Source of the DNA: CAYLLN01 sp036496265
GTDB lineage: Bacteria; Planctomycetota; Planctomycetia; Pirellulales; Pirellulaceae
Direction: 5' to 3'
Length of the DNA: 45,391 nucleotides
Assembly (NCBI GenBank): GCA_036496265.1
Contig: DASXLL010000364.1
Coordinates: 1 to 45,391 of the forward strand
Shown here: piece by piece, positions 15,734 through 23,049 of the stretch
Layout: each line of letters begins with the position of its first letter
Numbering within the stretch: the stretch's first letter is position 1
Translations under genes and position numbers: made by a program
Notes under the pieces: model-generated
Told to the model about the DNA's origin: nothing
Seen by the model: the letters and a program-made list of their open reading frames with translations, nothing else
Database searches by the model: none

Positions 15734-16519
15734 TTGATTCGGCCAAGCTCGCTGACTGACGACCGCCGCAGCCGGATTTTGGAAGTTATCCGTCAGCGCG
15801 GCTTTGCGTCGCTTCCCACATTGGCGGAAGCCTTGGAAGTGTCGGAATCGACGGTTCGGCGTGACCTAGATTTTTTGGAGGAATCGGGCGTTGCCCAGCG
15901 GACGCATGGCGGGGTGTTCTACACCGGGCCGTCGCCGAAGTTGGCCCATTTCGATCAGCGGCAGTCGCTGAATTGGGATAAGAAGCGGCAGATCGCGGTC
16001 GCCGCGAGCGGGCTGATCGACGACAACGACACGATTTTGCTGGATGGCGGCAGCACGACCTATGAGCTGGCTCAGCTGTTAGTCGGGCGGCCGCTGCAAG
16101 TGGTGACGAATTCGCTGCCGGTCGCGAATTTGTTCACGTCGAGTGAGAACGCGGATTTGGTTTTGATCGGGGGTTACGTGCATACGAAAACGGGCGTGTC
16201 GCTCGGCCCGTATGCGAATCAGATGCTCGCCGGACTCAACGTGCGGCGGACGGTGATCAGCGTGGCGGGGATCAACGAGCGTGGTTGCTACAACAGCAAC
16301 CTCCTGTTGGTTGAGACCGAGAAAGCGATGATGACGAGCGCCGAAGAGGTGATCGTCGTCGCAGATAGCACAAAATTTGGGCACACGAGTTTATCGAAGC
16401 TCTGCGAGCTGAAGGACATCGATGTGCTGGTGACGGATCGGGAAATCGCCGAGGAGTGGCGGGAACATTTGAAGGCGGCGGATGTGAAGCTGGTTGTAGG
16501 TGAACAGGCAAATCCATGA
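15734..16519 (+). CDS. DeoR/GlpR-family transcriptional regulator of the BMC operon
   Basis: A winged helix-turn-helix at the N-terminus (RRSRILEVIRQRGFASLPTLAEALEVS, then ESTVRRDLDFLEESGVAQRTHGG) is followed by the DeoR sensor domain with a sugar-phosphate-isomerase-like fold (LLDGGSTTYELAQLL, NSLPVANLF, IGGYVHTKTGVSLGP, ADSTKFGHTSL). Such regulators usually respond to phosphorylated sugars. There is no ATG near the start: TTG at 15725 is possible, but TTG at 15734 has a GGAG site 10 bp upstream and keeps the family N-terminus, giving 261 aa. The stop overlaps the pduL start by 4 bp (ATGA). The first-gene position matches planctomycete BMC loci, where a DeoR gene leads. Confidence 0.9.
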   Translation: MIRPSSLTDDRRSRILEVIRQRGFASLPTLAEALEVSESTVRRDLDFLEESGVAQRTHGGVFYTGPSPKLAHFDQRQSLNWDKKRQIAVAASGLIDDNDTILLDGGSTTYELAQLLVGRPLQVVTNSLPVANLFTSSENADLVLIGGYVHTKTGVSLGPYANQMLAGLNVRRTVISVAGINERGCYNSNLLLVETEKAMMTSAEEVIVVADSTKFGHTSLSKLCELKDIDVLVTDREIAEEWREHLKAADVKLVVGEQANP

Positions 16520-17235
16520 GTGCGGCAGCACAACTCGATCGATCGATTGTCGAGACGATTGTCCGGCAGATCGTGCTGGCAAATGCCGGCGGCGCGAAAC
16601 CGTCGAGTGCGTCGCCCGCATCTGAACCGTCAAAGCCGAATCTGGTTGTGAGCATATCGGCGAGGCACTGCCATCTGACTGACGAGCACGTCGAAATCCT
16701 ATTTGGGCCCGGCGCGAAGCTGACTCCGGAGAAGCCGCTGTATCAAGACGGTTTTTACGCGGCAGAGCAAACGGTAATGGTCGTTGGCCCGCGGCGGCGG
16801 ATGCTCCCAACAGTGCGCGTGCTCGGTCCGACGCGGTCCGCCAGCCAGGTGGAACTGGCCTATACCGACGCGATTTCGCTGGGCATCGAAGCACCCGTGC
16901 GACACAGCGGAAACATCAAGGGCACTCCCGGCTGCGTGCTGGTGGGGCCAAAAGGCGTGGTCGAGCTGCAAGAAGGCGTGATTCGCGCAGCGCGACACGT
17001 TCACATGAACACGAAGGACACGGAGTTTTATGGTGTGAAGAATGGCGACTTCATGAAGCTGCGCGTCGAATCGCCACAAAACACGGTTGTCTTTGAGGAT
17101 CTGCTTGTGCGGGCAGACGGCACGAGCAAGCTCGAAGTTCACATCGATACCGACGAAGGAAATGCCTGTTACCTCGACGGAGCGACCAAGGTTGAATTGC
17201 AGAAGCAAGGCGGCGACTGCAAGTGCAAACACTAG
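16516..17235 (+). CDS. pduL: PduL-type phosphate acyltransferase of the microcompartment
   Basis: The 239-aa enzyme converts acyl-CoA plus phosphate to acyl-phosphate plus CoA, here probably lactyl-CoA to lactyl-phosphate inside the shell. The two zinc-binding motifs SARHCHLT (about 50-57) and ARHVHMN (about 157-163) are intact, and the duplicated beta-barrel pattern of the PTAC family is visible (VELAYTDAISLGIEAPVRHSG, GPKGVVELQEG). Residues 2-24 (AAQLDRSIVETIVRQIVLAN) form an amphipathic helix followed by a low-complexity linker, the usual arrangement of an encapsulation peptide. Translation is coupled to the regulator (4-bp overlap). The C-terminal CKCKH is unusual. Confidence 0.93.
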   Translation: MSAAAQLDRSIVETIVRQIVLANAGGAKPSSASPASEPSKPNLVVSISARHCHLTDEHVEILFGPGAKLTPEKPLYQDGFYAAEQTVMVVGPRRRMLPTVRVLGPTRSASQVELAYTDAISLGIEAPVRHSGNIKGTPGCVLVGPKGVVELQEGVIRAARHVHMNTKDTEFYGVKNGDFMKLRVESPQNTVVFEDLLVRADGTSKLEVHIDTDEGNACYLDGATKVELQKQGGDCKCKH

Positions 17236-17237
17236 TC

Positions 17238-17320
17238 GTCCTTTGTCCTTTGTCATTTGTCACTTGTCACTTGTCATTTGATTGCGAGTGACAAATGACC
17301 AATGACAAGTGACAAAAACA
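17238..17320. repeat. Heptamer dyad element between pduL and first shell gene
   Basis: Left block CTTTGTC, CTTTGTC, ATTTGTC, ACTTGTC, ACTTGTC; right block AGTGACA, AATGACC, AATGACA, AGTGACA. The right block complements the left. It could fold as a hairpin within the operon mRNA, before the highly needed shell gene. The same heptamers recur at 26554-26624. Confidence 0.8.
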
Positions 17321-17351
17321 CACATCGATTTCCTATTACGTGGAGATTTTT

Positions 17352-17648
17352 ATGGCCAAAGTTAGCGAAGCACTGGGAATGATTGAGACGAAGGGCTTTA
17401 TTGCCCTACTGGAGGCGACGGACGCGATGCTCAAAGCCGCGAATGTCCAGCTTATCGGCTGGGACAAGGTTGGCAGCGGGCTCGTGTCGGCGTTCGTCAC
17501 GGGCGATGTCGCCGCGGTGAAGAGCGCGACGGACGCGGGCGCCGCGGCCGCCGGTCGCATCGGCGAAGTCGTCAGCGTGCAGGTAATTCCGCGTCCGCAT
17601 GAGGACCTGGGAATCGTGCTGCCAGCGAATTTGAAAAAGGCGAAGTAA
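17352..17648 (+). CDS. BMC-H hexameric shell protein 1
   Basis: The 98-aa protein is a single Pfam-BMC fold: EALGMIETKGFIALLEATDAMLKAANVQLIGWDKVGSGLVSAFVTGDVAAVKSATDAGAAAA, ending in a short basic tail. Six copies form a flat hexagonal tile of the shell; the loop KVGSG lies where the central pore forms. The start at 17352 has a GGAG site 6 bp upstream. It is followed after 73 bp by a second BMC-H gene that is more compact. Its 17-residue C-terminal extension after VQVIPRPHEDLG distinguishes it from the second. Confidence 0.96.
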   Translation: MAKVSEALGMIETKGFIALLEATDAMLKAANVQLIGWDKVGSGLVSAFVTGDVAAVKSATDAGAAAAGRIGEVVSVQVIPRPHEDLGIVLPANLKKAK

Positions 17649-17655
17649 ACCTGTG

Positions 17656-17676
17656 GGGCGGGCCTCTGGCCGGCCC
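17656..17676 (+). repeat. GC-rich hairpin between the two BMC-H genes
   Basis: Stem GGGCGGGCC / GGCCGGCCC (one mismatch) with loop TCT. It lies 7 bp after the stop of the first shell gene and 46 bp before the next ATG; it may stabilise or attenuate mRNA between shell genes. Confidence 0.5.
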
Positions 17677-17721
17677 TGACTACTCTGGAAAATACAAACG
17701 ACTTTTCAAAGGTGTTGCAAC

Positions 17722-17988
17722 ATGTCAGCGATTGGATTGATTGAAACGAAAGGCCTCGTTGGCCTTGTCGAGGCGACGGATGCGATGGCGAAAGCCGCGA
17801 ATGTGCAAATCGTCAAGCGCGTCGGCATCGGCGGCGCGCTGGTGACAACGATTGTGCAAGGCGACGTGGGAAGCGTGCGTGCGGCTGTTGAAGCCGGCGC
17901 GCAGGCCGCTCAGCAAGTTGGCGAGCTCGTCGGCAGCCACGTGATTGCCCGGCCGGCCGAAGGGTTGCTGGACGCGTTTATTGGTTAA
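17722..17988 (+). CDS. BMC-H hexameric shell protein 2
   Basis: The 88-aa single-domain shell protein reads AIGLIETKGLVGLVEATDAMAKAANVQIVKRVGIGGALVTTIVQGDVGSVRAAVEAGAQAAQQVGELVGSHVIARP. The pore loop is VGIGGA, giving a Gly-lined pore as in PduA/CcmK-like tiles. It ends close to the domain boundary, without the extension of the first BMC-H, and is probably the major facet protein. An AAGGTG ribosome site lies 9 bp upstream. Confidence 0.96.
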   Translation: MSAIGLIETKGLVGLVEATDAMAKAANVQIVKRVGIGGALVTTIVQGDVGSVRAAVEAGAQAAQQVGELVGSHVIARPAEGLLDAFIG

Positions 17989-18000
17989 TTAAGCGCTGTA

Positions 18001-18079
18001 CGGAACGCCCTCCGTGGCGTTCCGTGTGTTGGTACGACCCCAACTCGGCTTGTTACGGACCGGCACAGAGGCCGTTCCC
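18001..18079. repeat. Paired constant-loop hairpins, copy 1
   Basis: First hairpin: CGGAACGCC / GGCGTTCCG with loop CTCCGT (18001-18024). Second: GGACCGGC / GCCGTTCC (one mismatch) with loop ACAGAG (18057-18078). The second is an inverted relative of the first. The same pair, with different stem bases but identical loops, is at 22017-22094. Confidence 0.75.
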
Positions 18080-18098
18080 TACAGGAATCGACGCCACG

Positions 18099-19283
18099 AT
18101 GAAAATCCTCGTCGCCAATTTGGGCTCGACTAGCTTCAAGTATCGGCTGTTCGATATGGCCGACGAGAAGTGCGTTGCGCGCGGCGGCGTCGAACGCATC
18201 GGATCGCCCGAGAGTCCGTGTTTCGTCGAGATTGGCGGCAAACGAACCGAGTTGAACGCGAAAGTGCCCGATCACGCAGTTGCCGTGAAGGAGTGCCTGA
18301 CTCAGCTTACTGATCCAGCGAGCGGCTGCTTGAAAAGCGCCAGTGAAGTCGCAGCGATCGGATTCAAAGCCGTGCATGGCGGCAGAGTCAGCGGTGTCCA
18401 GCGAGTAACCGATAACGTGCTGGCGGCGATGGAAGAGATGAATCTCGTCGCACCGGCGCACAATCCGCCGTACATCAAGGCGATGCGGTTGCTCGCTGAG
18501 AAGCTGCCGGAAATTCCGTTGGTCGCAGCGTTTGAGACAGATTTTCACAGCACCATCGACGACCGGCTGCGATACTATCCGGCCCCGTACGAATGGGCGG
18601 AGAAGCTGCACATCAAGCGATGGGGATTTCACGGCGCGAGTCATCGCTATATCGCGCAGCGGACGAGTCAACTGCTCGGCCGATATGACTTGCGAATCAT
18701 TTCGTGCCACCTCGGGGGCAGCAACAGTCTGTGCGCGATTCGCGGCCAACAGAGCGTGGCGACTTCAATGGGCATGAGCCCGCAGACGGGACTGCCGCAC
18801 AATAATCGCGTGGGCGATTTCGATCCATTCGCGATTCCACTCATCATGCAGGCCGAGGGGCTCTCGCTGCATCAGGTGCTCGACACGCTCGCCGAGAAAT
18901 CGGGCCTGCTCGGCCTGTCGGGAATCAGCGGTGACATTCGCGATTTGGAAGAAGCGACGGCGCAAGGCAAGGCGCGGGCGAAATTGGCGCTAGATGTCTT
19001 CGTGGCGGAAATTCGCAGGCATCTGGGCGGGATGCTCGTTGAACTAGGCGGCGTGAACGTCATCGTTTTCACCGGCGGGATTGGCGAAAACGGTGTCAAC
19101 ATTCGAGCTGGAGTATGTGCCGGATTGGAAGAACTCGGAATCGCGCTCGATCCGGCGCTAAACGCAAAGGCCAAGGGCGAATTTCGCGTCAGCCGCGACG
19201 GCAGCAAGGTTCAAGTCTGGACGATTCCGACGAATGAAGAGCTGGTCGTTGCGAGGCAAACGAAACACGTACTGGAAATGTAA
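18099..19283 (+). CDS. ackA: Acetate/propionate kinase-like enzyme of the microcompartment pathway
   Basis: The 394-aa ASKHA-family kinase opens with the phosphate-1 motif VANLGSTSFKYRLF. It has the family signature WGFHGASHRYIAQRTSQL with the catalytic-site residues, the phosphate-2 motif SCHLGGSNSLCAIR, MGMSPQTGLPHNNRVGDFDP, and the adenosine motif VFTGGIGENG. It makes ATP from an acyl-phosphate, here most likely lactyl-phosphate from the aldehyde dehydrogenase/PduL branch. The start at 18099 is chosen because it opens the phosphate motif; upstream in-frame sequence is hairpin repeat. No encapsulation-peptide helix is visible, so it may work outside the shell. Confidence 0.93.
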   Translation: MKILVANLGSTSFKYRLFDMADEKCVARGGVERIGSPESPCFVEIGGKRTELNAKVPDHAVAVKECLTQLTDPASGCLKSASEVAAIGFKAVHGGRVSGVQRVTDNVLAAMEEMNLVAPAHNPPYIKAMRLLAEKLPEIPLVAAFETDFHSTIDDRLRYYPAPYEWAEKLHIKRWGFHGASHRYIAQRTSQLLGRYDLRIISCHLGGSNSLCAIRGQQSVATSMGMSPQTGLPHNNRVGDFDPFAIPLIMQAEGLSLHQVLDTLAEKSGLLGLSGISGDIRDLEEATAQGKARAKLALDVFVAEIRRHLGGMLVELGGVNVIVFTGGIGENGVNIRAGVCAGLEELGIALDPALNAKAKGEFRVSRDGSKVQVWTIPTNEELVVARQTKHVLEM

Positions 19284-19312
19284 GGACGGTGCGTTTTACG
19301 CATCCTACGAAG

Positions 19313-19624
19313 ATGTTTGTCGCCAAAGTTACCGGCTCGCTCGTTTCGACTCAAAAGGTCGAGGCGATGAAGGGCTACAAGCTGCTGATCGTCGAACCGT
19401 ATCGAGTTGATCCGGAGAAGCGGAAGAGTCTAGTGACGACCGGAAGGACGTTCGTTGCCGTCGATATGCTCGGCGCCGGCGTTGGCGATCTCGTCTTGCT
19501 GACGCAAGGCTCCAGCGCCCGGATGACGCCCGAAACGCAGAAGATGCCGATCGATGCGGTCATTATCGGCATCGTCGATCAGGTGCATGTCGATCAACAG
19601 AGCGTGTACGCACGAGAGAAATAA
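19313..19624 (+). CDS. BMC-P pentameric vertex protein 1 (EutN/CcmL family)
   Basis: The 103-aa protein starts MFVAKVTGSLVSTQKVEAMKGYKLLIVEPYR and continues with AVDMLGAGVGDLVLLTQGSSAR and DAVIIGIVDQVHV, the full EutN/CcmL small beta-barrel. Pentamers close the 12 shell vertices. The ATG at 19313 begins the conserved strand; an upstream GTG (19289) adds eight residues without family support. It sits 29 bp after the kinase gene and 5 bp before the aldehyde dehydrogenase. Three BMC-P genes in one operon is typical of the planctomycete locus. Confidence 0.94.
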   Translation: MFVAKVTGSLVSTQKVEAMKGYKLLIVEPYRVDPEKRKSLVTTGRTFVAVDMLGAGVGDLVLLTQGSSARMTPETQKMPIDAVIIGIVDQVHVDQQSVYAREK

Positions 19625-19629
19625 TAGTC

Positions 19630-21081
19630 ATGCAAATCAACGAATCACTGATACGCAGCGTGGTCGCCCAAGTACTGGCGGAAGTTCAGCGCGGCGGCGT
19701 AAATGGCGCACCGGTAGCCGGCAAGTCGTTCGCGGGCCGCAATGGTGTGTTCACATGCCCGGATGAGGCCGTAAAGGCCGCGCGGGATGCGTTCGAGCAA
19801 CTTTCGGAGCGGTCGATCGAGGACCGCAAGCGAGTCATCGATCACATTCGCCGCATTTCGATCGAGCAGTGCGTCGAGCTCGGCACGATGGAGATGCAGG
19901 AGACGAAGATCGGCCGGCTGGAGCACAAGATCGAGAAGCTCAAGACACTCGGTGAAAAGACACCGGGCGTGGAGTTCATGCGGAGCGAGGTTTTTAGTGG
20001 CGACCACGGCCTGGCGGTCATTGAGCACGCGCCGTTTGGCGTGATTGGTGCCATTACGCCCGTGACGCATTCGCTGCCAACGATTACGGGCAATGCGGTA
20101 AGCATGCTGGCTGCAGGGAACACAGTCGTTGTGAACCCACATCCCAGTGGGAAGAAAGTCGCGGCTGAAGGCGTGCGGCGATTTAATCGCGCCATCTATC
20201 AAGACCTCGGCATCGACAACCTGATCTGCGTGATTGCCGAGCCGACGTTGGAATCGGCGAATGCCCTGTTCGGACACCGTAATATCAACATGATTTGCGT
20301 GACGGGCGGCCCGGCAGTCGCCCGCGCGGCACTCAAATCGGGCAAGCGAGCCGTGGTCGCCGGGCCGGGCAATCCGCCGGTTGTCATCGATGAGACGGCT
20401 GATCTCGACAACGCCGCCCGCTGCATCATTCAGGGTGGTTCATACGACAATAATCTGCTCTGCATCGCCGAAAAAGAAGTCTTCGTCGTTGCCAGCGTCT
20501 TCGACCGGATGATGGAGGCGATGGAACGGGCCGGAGCGGTGCGGCTGAACGCTCGCGAGATCGAAACACTCACGAAAAACGCAATTACGCAAGTTGGCGA
20601 AGGCGATCATAAGCACGACGCGCCATCGAAGGACTTTTTGGGGCAGGACGCGGCGGTGCTGGCAAAGGGAGCGGGGAAAAACATTTCGGACAAGGTTGAG
20701 TTGATCTTTGGCGAGACCGATTTGGACAACCCGTTCGTCCCCGTCGAGCAAATGATGCCGTTCGTGCCGTTTGTTCGCTGCCGCAACTTCGAAGAAGCGG
20801 TCGATCGAGCCAAGGAGGCTGAACACGGTTTTCGGCATACGAGCATCATTCATTCGAACAACGTGAAGAACATGACGCGGATGGGCCGGATCATGGACAC
20901 CACGCTGTTCGTGAAGAACGGCCCTTGCATGGCGTCGCTCGGCCTCGGCGGCGAGGGATATTTGTCATTCTCCATTGCCGGGCCGACCGGCGAGGGAGTA
21001 ACGACGCCATTGACGTTCACTCGCGAGCGGCGGTGCTCGTTGATCGACGATTTGTGCATCCTCGGCAAACCGAAGCGGTGA
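19630..21081 (+). CDS. CoA-acylating aldehyde dehydrogenase (PduP/EutE-like)
   Basis: The 483-aa enzyme oxidises an aldehyde, probably L-lactaldehyde, to acyl-CoA with NAD. Residues 1-20 (MQINESLIRSVVAQVLAEVQ) form an amphipathic helix followed by a Gly/Ala linker, the expected encapsulation peptide. The NAD-binding segment is PVTHSLPTITGNAVSMLAAGN, the catalytic Cys is in SYDNNLLCIAEKEV, and VTGGPAVARAALKSGKRAVVAGPGNPP is shared with PduP/EutE. It starts 5 bp after a BMC-P gene and is followed after 3 bp by another. Confidence 0.94.
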   Translation: MQINESLIRSVVAQVLAEVQRGGVNGAPVAGKSFAGRNGVFTCPDEAVKAARDAFEQLSERSIEDRKRVIDHIRRISIEQCVELGTMEMQETKIGRLEHKIEKLKTLGEKTPGVEFMRSEVFSGDHGLAVIEHAPFGVIGAITPVTHSLPTITGNAVSMLAAGNTVVVNPHPSGKKVAAEGVRRFNRAIYQDLGIDNLICVIAEPTLESANALFGHRNINMICVTGGPAVARAALKSGKRAVVAGPGNPPVVIDETADLDNAARCIIQGGSYDNNLLCIAEKEVFVVASVFDRMMEAMERAGAVRLNAREIETLTKNAITQVGEGDHKHDAPSKDFLGQDAAVLAKGAGKNISDKVELIFGETDLDNPFVPVEQMMPFVPFVRCRNFEEAVDRAKEAEHGFRHTSIIHSNNVKNMTRMGRIMDTTLFVKNGPCMASLGLGGEGYLSFSIAGPTGEGVTTPLTFTRERRCSLIDDLCILGKPKR

Positions 21082-21084
21082 AAC

Positions 21085-21345
21085 ATGCAGCTTGGACTTG
21101 TTGTGGGAACTGCCAACTCGACGATCAAGCATCCGACGTTGCGCGGGCAGAAGATGCTGATCGTGCAGCCGCTGATGGCGGACGGAAATACGGCTGACGG
21201 CGATCCGCAGATTGCGGTGGACGCGGTCGGCGCTGGTAAGGGTGAAAGGGTGATGATCACGAGCGACGGAAAATTCGTTCGCGAGGTCGTGAAACACGAA
21301 AACACGCCGATTCGGTGGTCGGTGATCGGGATTGCTGACGAATGA
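21085..21345 (+). CDS. BMC-P pentameric vertex protein 2
   Basis: The 86-aa EutN/CcmL-fold protein reads MQLGLVVGTANSTIKHPTLRGQKMLIVQPLM, then VDAVGAGKGERVMITSDGKFV and SVIGIADE. It is the shortest of the three vertex proteins. Its last codons overlap the next gene by 4 bp (ATGA), so the two are translationally coupled. Confidence 0.94.
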   Translation: MQLGLVVGTANSTIKHPTLRGQKMLIVQPLMADGNTADGDPQIAVDAVGAGKGERVMITSDGKFVREVVKHENTPIRWSVIGIADE

Positions 21346-21647
21346 CACTCACCGAGGAGCAAATTAAATGGGTCGTAGCCGAAGTCATTCGCAGGCTGGG
21401 GGTGGCTGTGGGTCGCGAAGCGAACCACGGCAGTACAACCCCCAACGCGCCGTGGTCGGCTGCGCCGCCCACGGCCACCCAGGATCTACGGATTACAGAG
21501 CGAGTTGTGACGATGCGGGCGGTTGAAAAACAATTAGCTGGCGTGAAGCAAGTTATTGTCCAGCCGCGAGCGGTGGTGACACCGGCCGTGAAGGATGAAT
21601 TGAAGTCCCGCAAAATTGAACTGATATTCGGAGAAAGGGAACACTAA
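21342..21647 (+). CDS. Unknown 101-aa BMC-locus protein with encapsulation-peptide-like helix
   Basis: I do not recognise a family. Residues 2-19 (TLTEEQIKWVVAEVIRRLG) form an amphipathic helix with the same pattern as the N-terminal helix of the aldehyde dehydrogenase. A Pro/Ala/Thr-rich linker follows (about 25-47). The C-terminal half (TERVVTMRAVEKQLAGVKQV and PRAVVTPAVKDELKSRKIEL) looks like a small mixed alpha/beta unit. The layout of helix, linker and small domain is that of a cargo or adaptor. It overlaps the vertex protein gene before it by 4 bp, which suggests matched expression with shell parts. It could link cargo to shell or be a small cargo chaperone; both are inference. Confidence 0.8.
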   Translation: MTLTEEQIKWVVAEVIRRLGVAVGREANHGSTTPNAPWSAAPPTATQDLRITERVVTMRAVEKQLAGVKQVIVQPRAVVTPAVKDELKSRKIELIFGEREH

Positions 21648-21649
21648 TC

Positions 21650-21722
21650 GACACTAATTCTCGCTAATATCGACACTAATTCTCGCTAATAAAGGTTAGT
21701 GCTGATTAGCGATGATTAGTGT
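21650..21722. repeat. Dyad repeat with duplicated 22-bp unit
   Basis: A unit containing CGACACTAATTCTCGCTAAT occurs twice in tandem (about 21649-21692), followed by a partly complementary block (GGTTAGTGCTGATTAGCGA and TGATTAGTGTTC). It fills the spacer between the 101-aa gene and the third vertex gene and is the longer-unit relative of the heptamer dyads. Confidence 0.7.
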
Positions 21723-21737
21723 TCCCAGCGACTGTCT

Positions 21738-22016
21738 ATGCGAATCGCGAAAGTTGTCGGCACCGTGACGCTGAATCGCTGCCATCCAAGCTTCATAGGG
21801 GCTCGGCTGCGGCTGGCGGTCCCATTGTCGCTGGCAGAACTCCGCGGCGAGCGCGATCCGGCGGCGGATGAGATCGTGGTCTGGGACGACAACGGTGCGG
21901 GAATCGGCAGCCTGATCGCGGTGAGCGAAGGGGCGGAAGCGACGCAGCCGTTTCGGCCAGCTATGAAGGCGGTGGATGCGTATGCGTCGGCGATTTTGGA
22001 TGAGGTGAATCTGTAG
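21738..22016 (+). CDS. BMC-P pentameric vertex protein 3
   Basis: The 92-aa EutN/CcmL-fold protein starts MRIAKVVGTVTLNRCHPSFIGARLRLAVPL and continues DEIVVWDDNGAGIGSLIAVSEGAEA. It has a longer loop than the other two between strands (SLAELRGERDPAADE) and a C-terminal helix (AMKAVDAYASAILDEV). Divergence from the other two suggests mixed or functionally distinct pentamers. Confidence 0.93.
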   Translation: MRIAKVVGTVTLNRCHPSFIGARLRLAVPLSLAELRGERDPAADEIVVWDDNGAGIGSLIAVSEGAEATQPFRPAMKAVDAYASAILDEVNL

Positions 22017-22094
22017 GGAACGGCCTCCGTGCCGTTCCGGGAATTACGAAACAATGTTCAACGCAGCGTCGCGGAACGCCACAGAGGGCGTTCC
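22017..22094. repeat. Paired constant-loop hairpins, copy 2
   Basis: First hairpin: GGAACGGC / GCCGTTCC with loop CTCCGT (22017-22038). Second: GGAACGCC / GGCGTTCC with loop ACAGAG (22073-22094). Loops are identical to those at 18001-18079 while stems differ, with pairing kept. The element fills the spacer before the aldolase gene. Confidence 0.75.
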
Positions 22095-22120
22095 CTACAG
22101 CGCGTTATAGAAAGGCGAAA

Positions 22121-22987
22121 ATGGCTAACTTGCACAAACTTAAGCAGGACATCTGCGAAATCGGCCGGCGGATTTATGCCAAAGGTTTCGCGGCGGCGAA
22201 TGATGGCAACATTACGGTGCGCGTGGGGGAAAACGAAATCCTCTGCACGCCGACGTTGCACTGCAAGGGCTTTTTGAAGCCGGAAGATATTAGCCTGATC
22301 GATATGACGGGGAAGCAGCTTGCGGGCATCAAGAAGCGGTCGAGCGAGGCGCTGTTGCACCTGGAGATTTATCGGCAGCGGCCGGATGTGAAGAGCGTCG
22401 TACACTGCCATCCGCCGCATGCCTGCGCTTTCGCAATCGCTCGCGAACCAATTCCGCAGTGCATCCTGCCGGAAGTGGAAGTATTTCTCGGCGATGTGCC
22501 GATCACGAAATACGAAACGCCGGGTGGCCAGGTGTTTGCCGACACGATTGCTCCGTTTGTCAAAAAGACGAATATCATCATTCTGGCCAACCATGGCACG
22601 GTGAGTTATGGCACCGATGTAGAAAAAGCCTATTGGTGGACGGAAATTTTGGATGCCTACTGCCGGATGTTGCTGCTCTCGAAGCAGCTCGGCAAAGTGA
22701 ATTTCTTTACCGAGGAAAAAGAGCGGGAGCTGTTGAGTCTGAAGCAGCAGTGGGGCTGGTCCGATCCACGGAATACCGAGGAATATAAAAACTGCGACAT
22801 CTGCGCGAATGACATCTTCCGAGACAGTTGGCAGAACAGTGGCGTCGAACGGAAGGCCTTTCCTGCACCGCCGCCGATGGGGCCGAATGCGGCGAAGGCG
22901 AATGGCAGTTCCAGTGGTCCGATGGATCAAGAGGCACTTGTGCAGGCGATTACAGAGCGGGTGATGGCGGAGTTGGCGAAGCGGTAG
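22121..22987 (+). CDS. Class II aldolase (L-fuculose/L-rhamnulose-1-phosphate type) with C-terminal encapsulation peptide
   Basis: The 288-aa enzyme shows the class II aldolase/adducin fold: RIYAKGFAAANDGNITVRVGENEILCTP, the zinc ligands in SVVHCHPPHACAFA (about residues 92 and 94) and a third His in ILANHGTVSYG. It is expected to cleave a deoxysugar 1-phosphate to DHAP and lactaldehyde, making it the signature enzyme of this shell. After the catalytic domain (to about 225) come a Pro/Gly/Ser-rich linker and a terminal helix (MDQEALVQAITERVMAELAK), a C-terminal encapsulation peptide. The specificity for fuculose versus rhamnulose phosphate cannot be settled from the sequence; planctomycete homologues serve both. 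Confidence 0.9.
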   Translation: MANLHKLKQDICEIGRRIYAKGFAAANDGNITVRVGENEILCTPTLHCKGFLKPEDISLIDMTGKQLAGIKKRSSEALLHLEIYRQRPDVKSVVHCHPPHACAFAIAREPIPQCILPEVEVFLGDVPITKYETPGGQVFADTIAPFVKKTNIIILANHGTVSYGTDVEKAYWWTEILDAYCRMLLLSKQLGKVNFFTEEKERELLSLKQQWGWSDPRNTEEYKNCDICANDIFRDSWQNSGVERKAFPAPPPMGPNAAKANGSSSGPMDQEALVQAITERVMAELAKR

Positions 22988-22988
22988 A

Positions 22989-23041
22989 GGGTTCAGGGTT
23001 CAGGGTTCAGTAAGGAAGTAGACCGCGACCAATGGTCGCGG
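22989..23041. repeat. Heptamer tract plus 8-bp hairpin before the dehydrogenase gene
   Basis: Three tandem GGGTTCA units (22989-23009) are followed by an AAGGAAG ribosome-like site and a perfect hairpin CCGCGACC-AAT-GGTCGCGG (23023-23041). The hairpin lies just upstream of, or in, the start region of the next gene and could mask its translation. Confidence 0.65.
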
Positions 23042-23049
23042 CTTCGATT

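Noticed and set aside
18001..22094. The two hairpin pairs considered as ends of a composite transposon carrying the shell genes
   Set aside because: Both pairs are internal to the operon, no transposase or target duplication is visible, and similar hairpins occur outside it.
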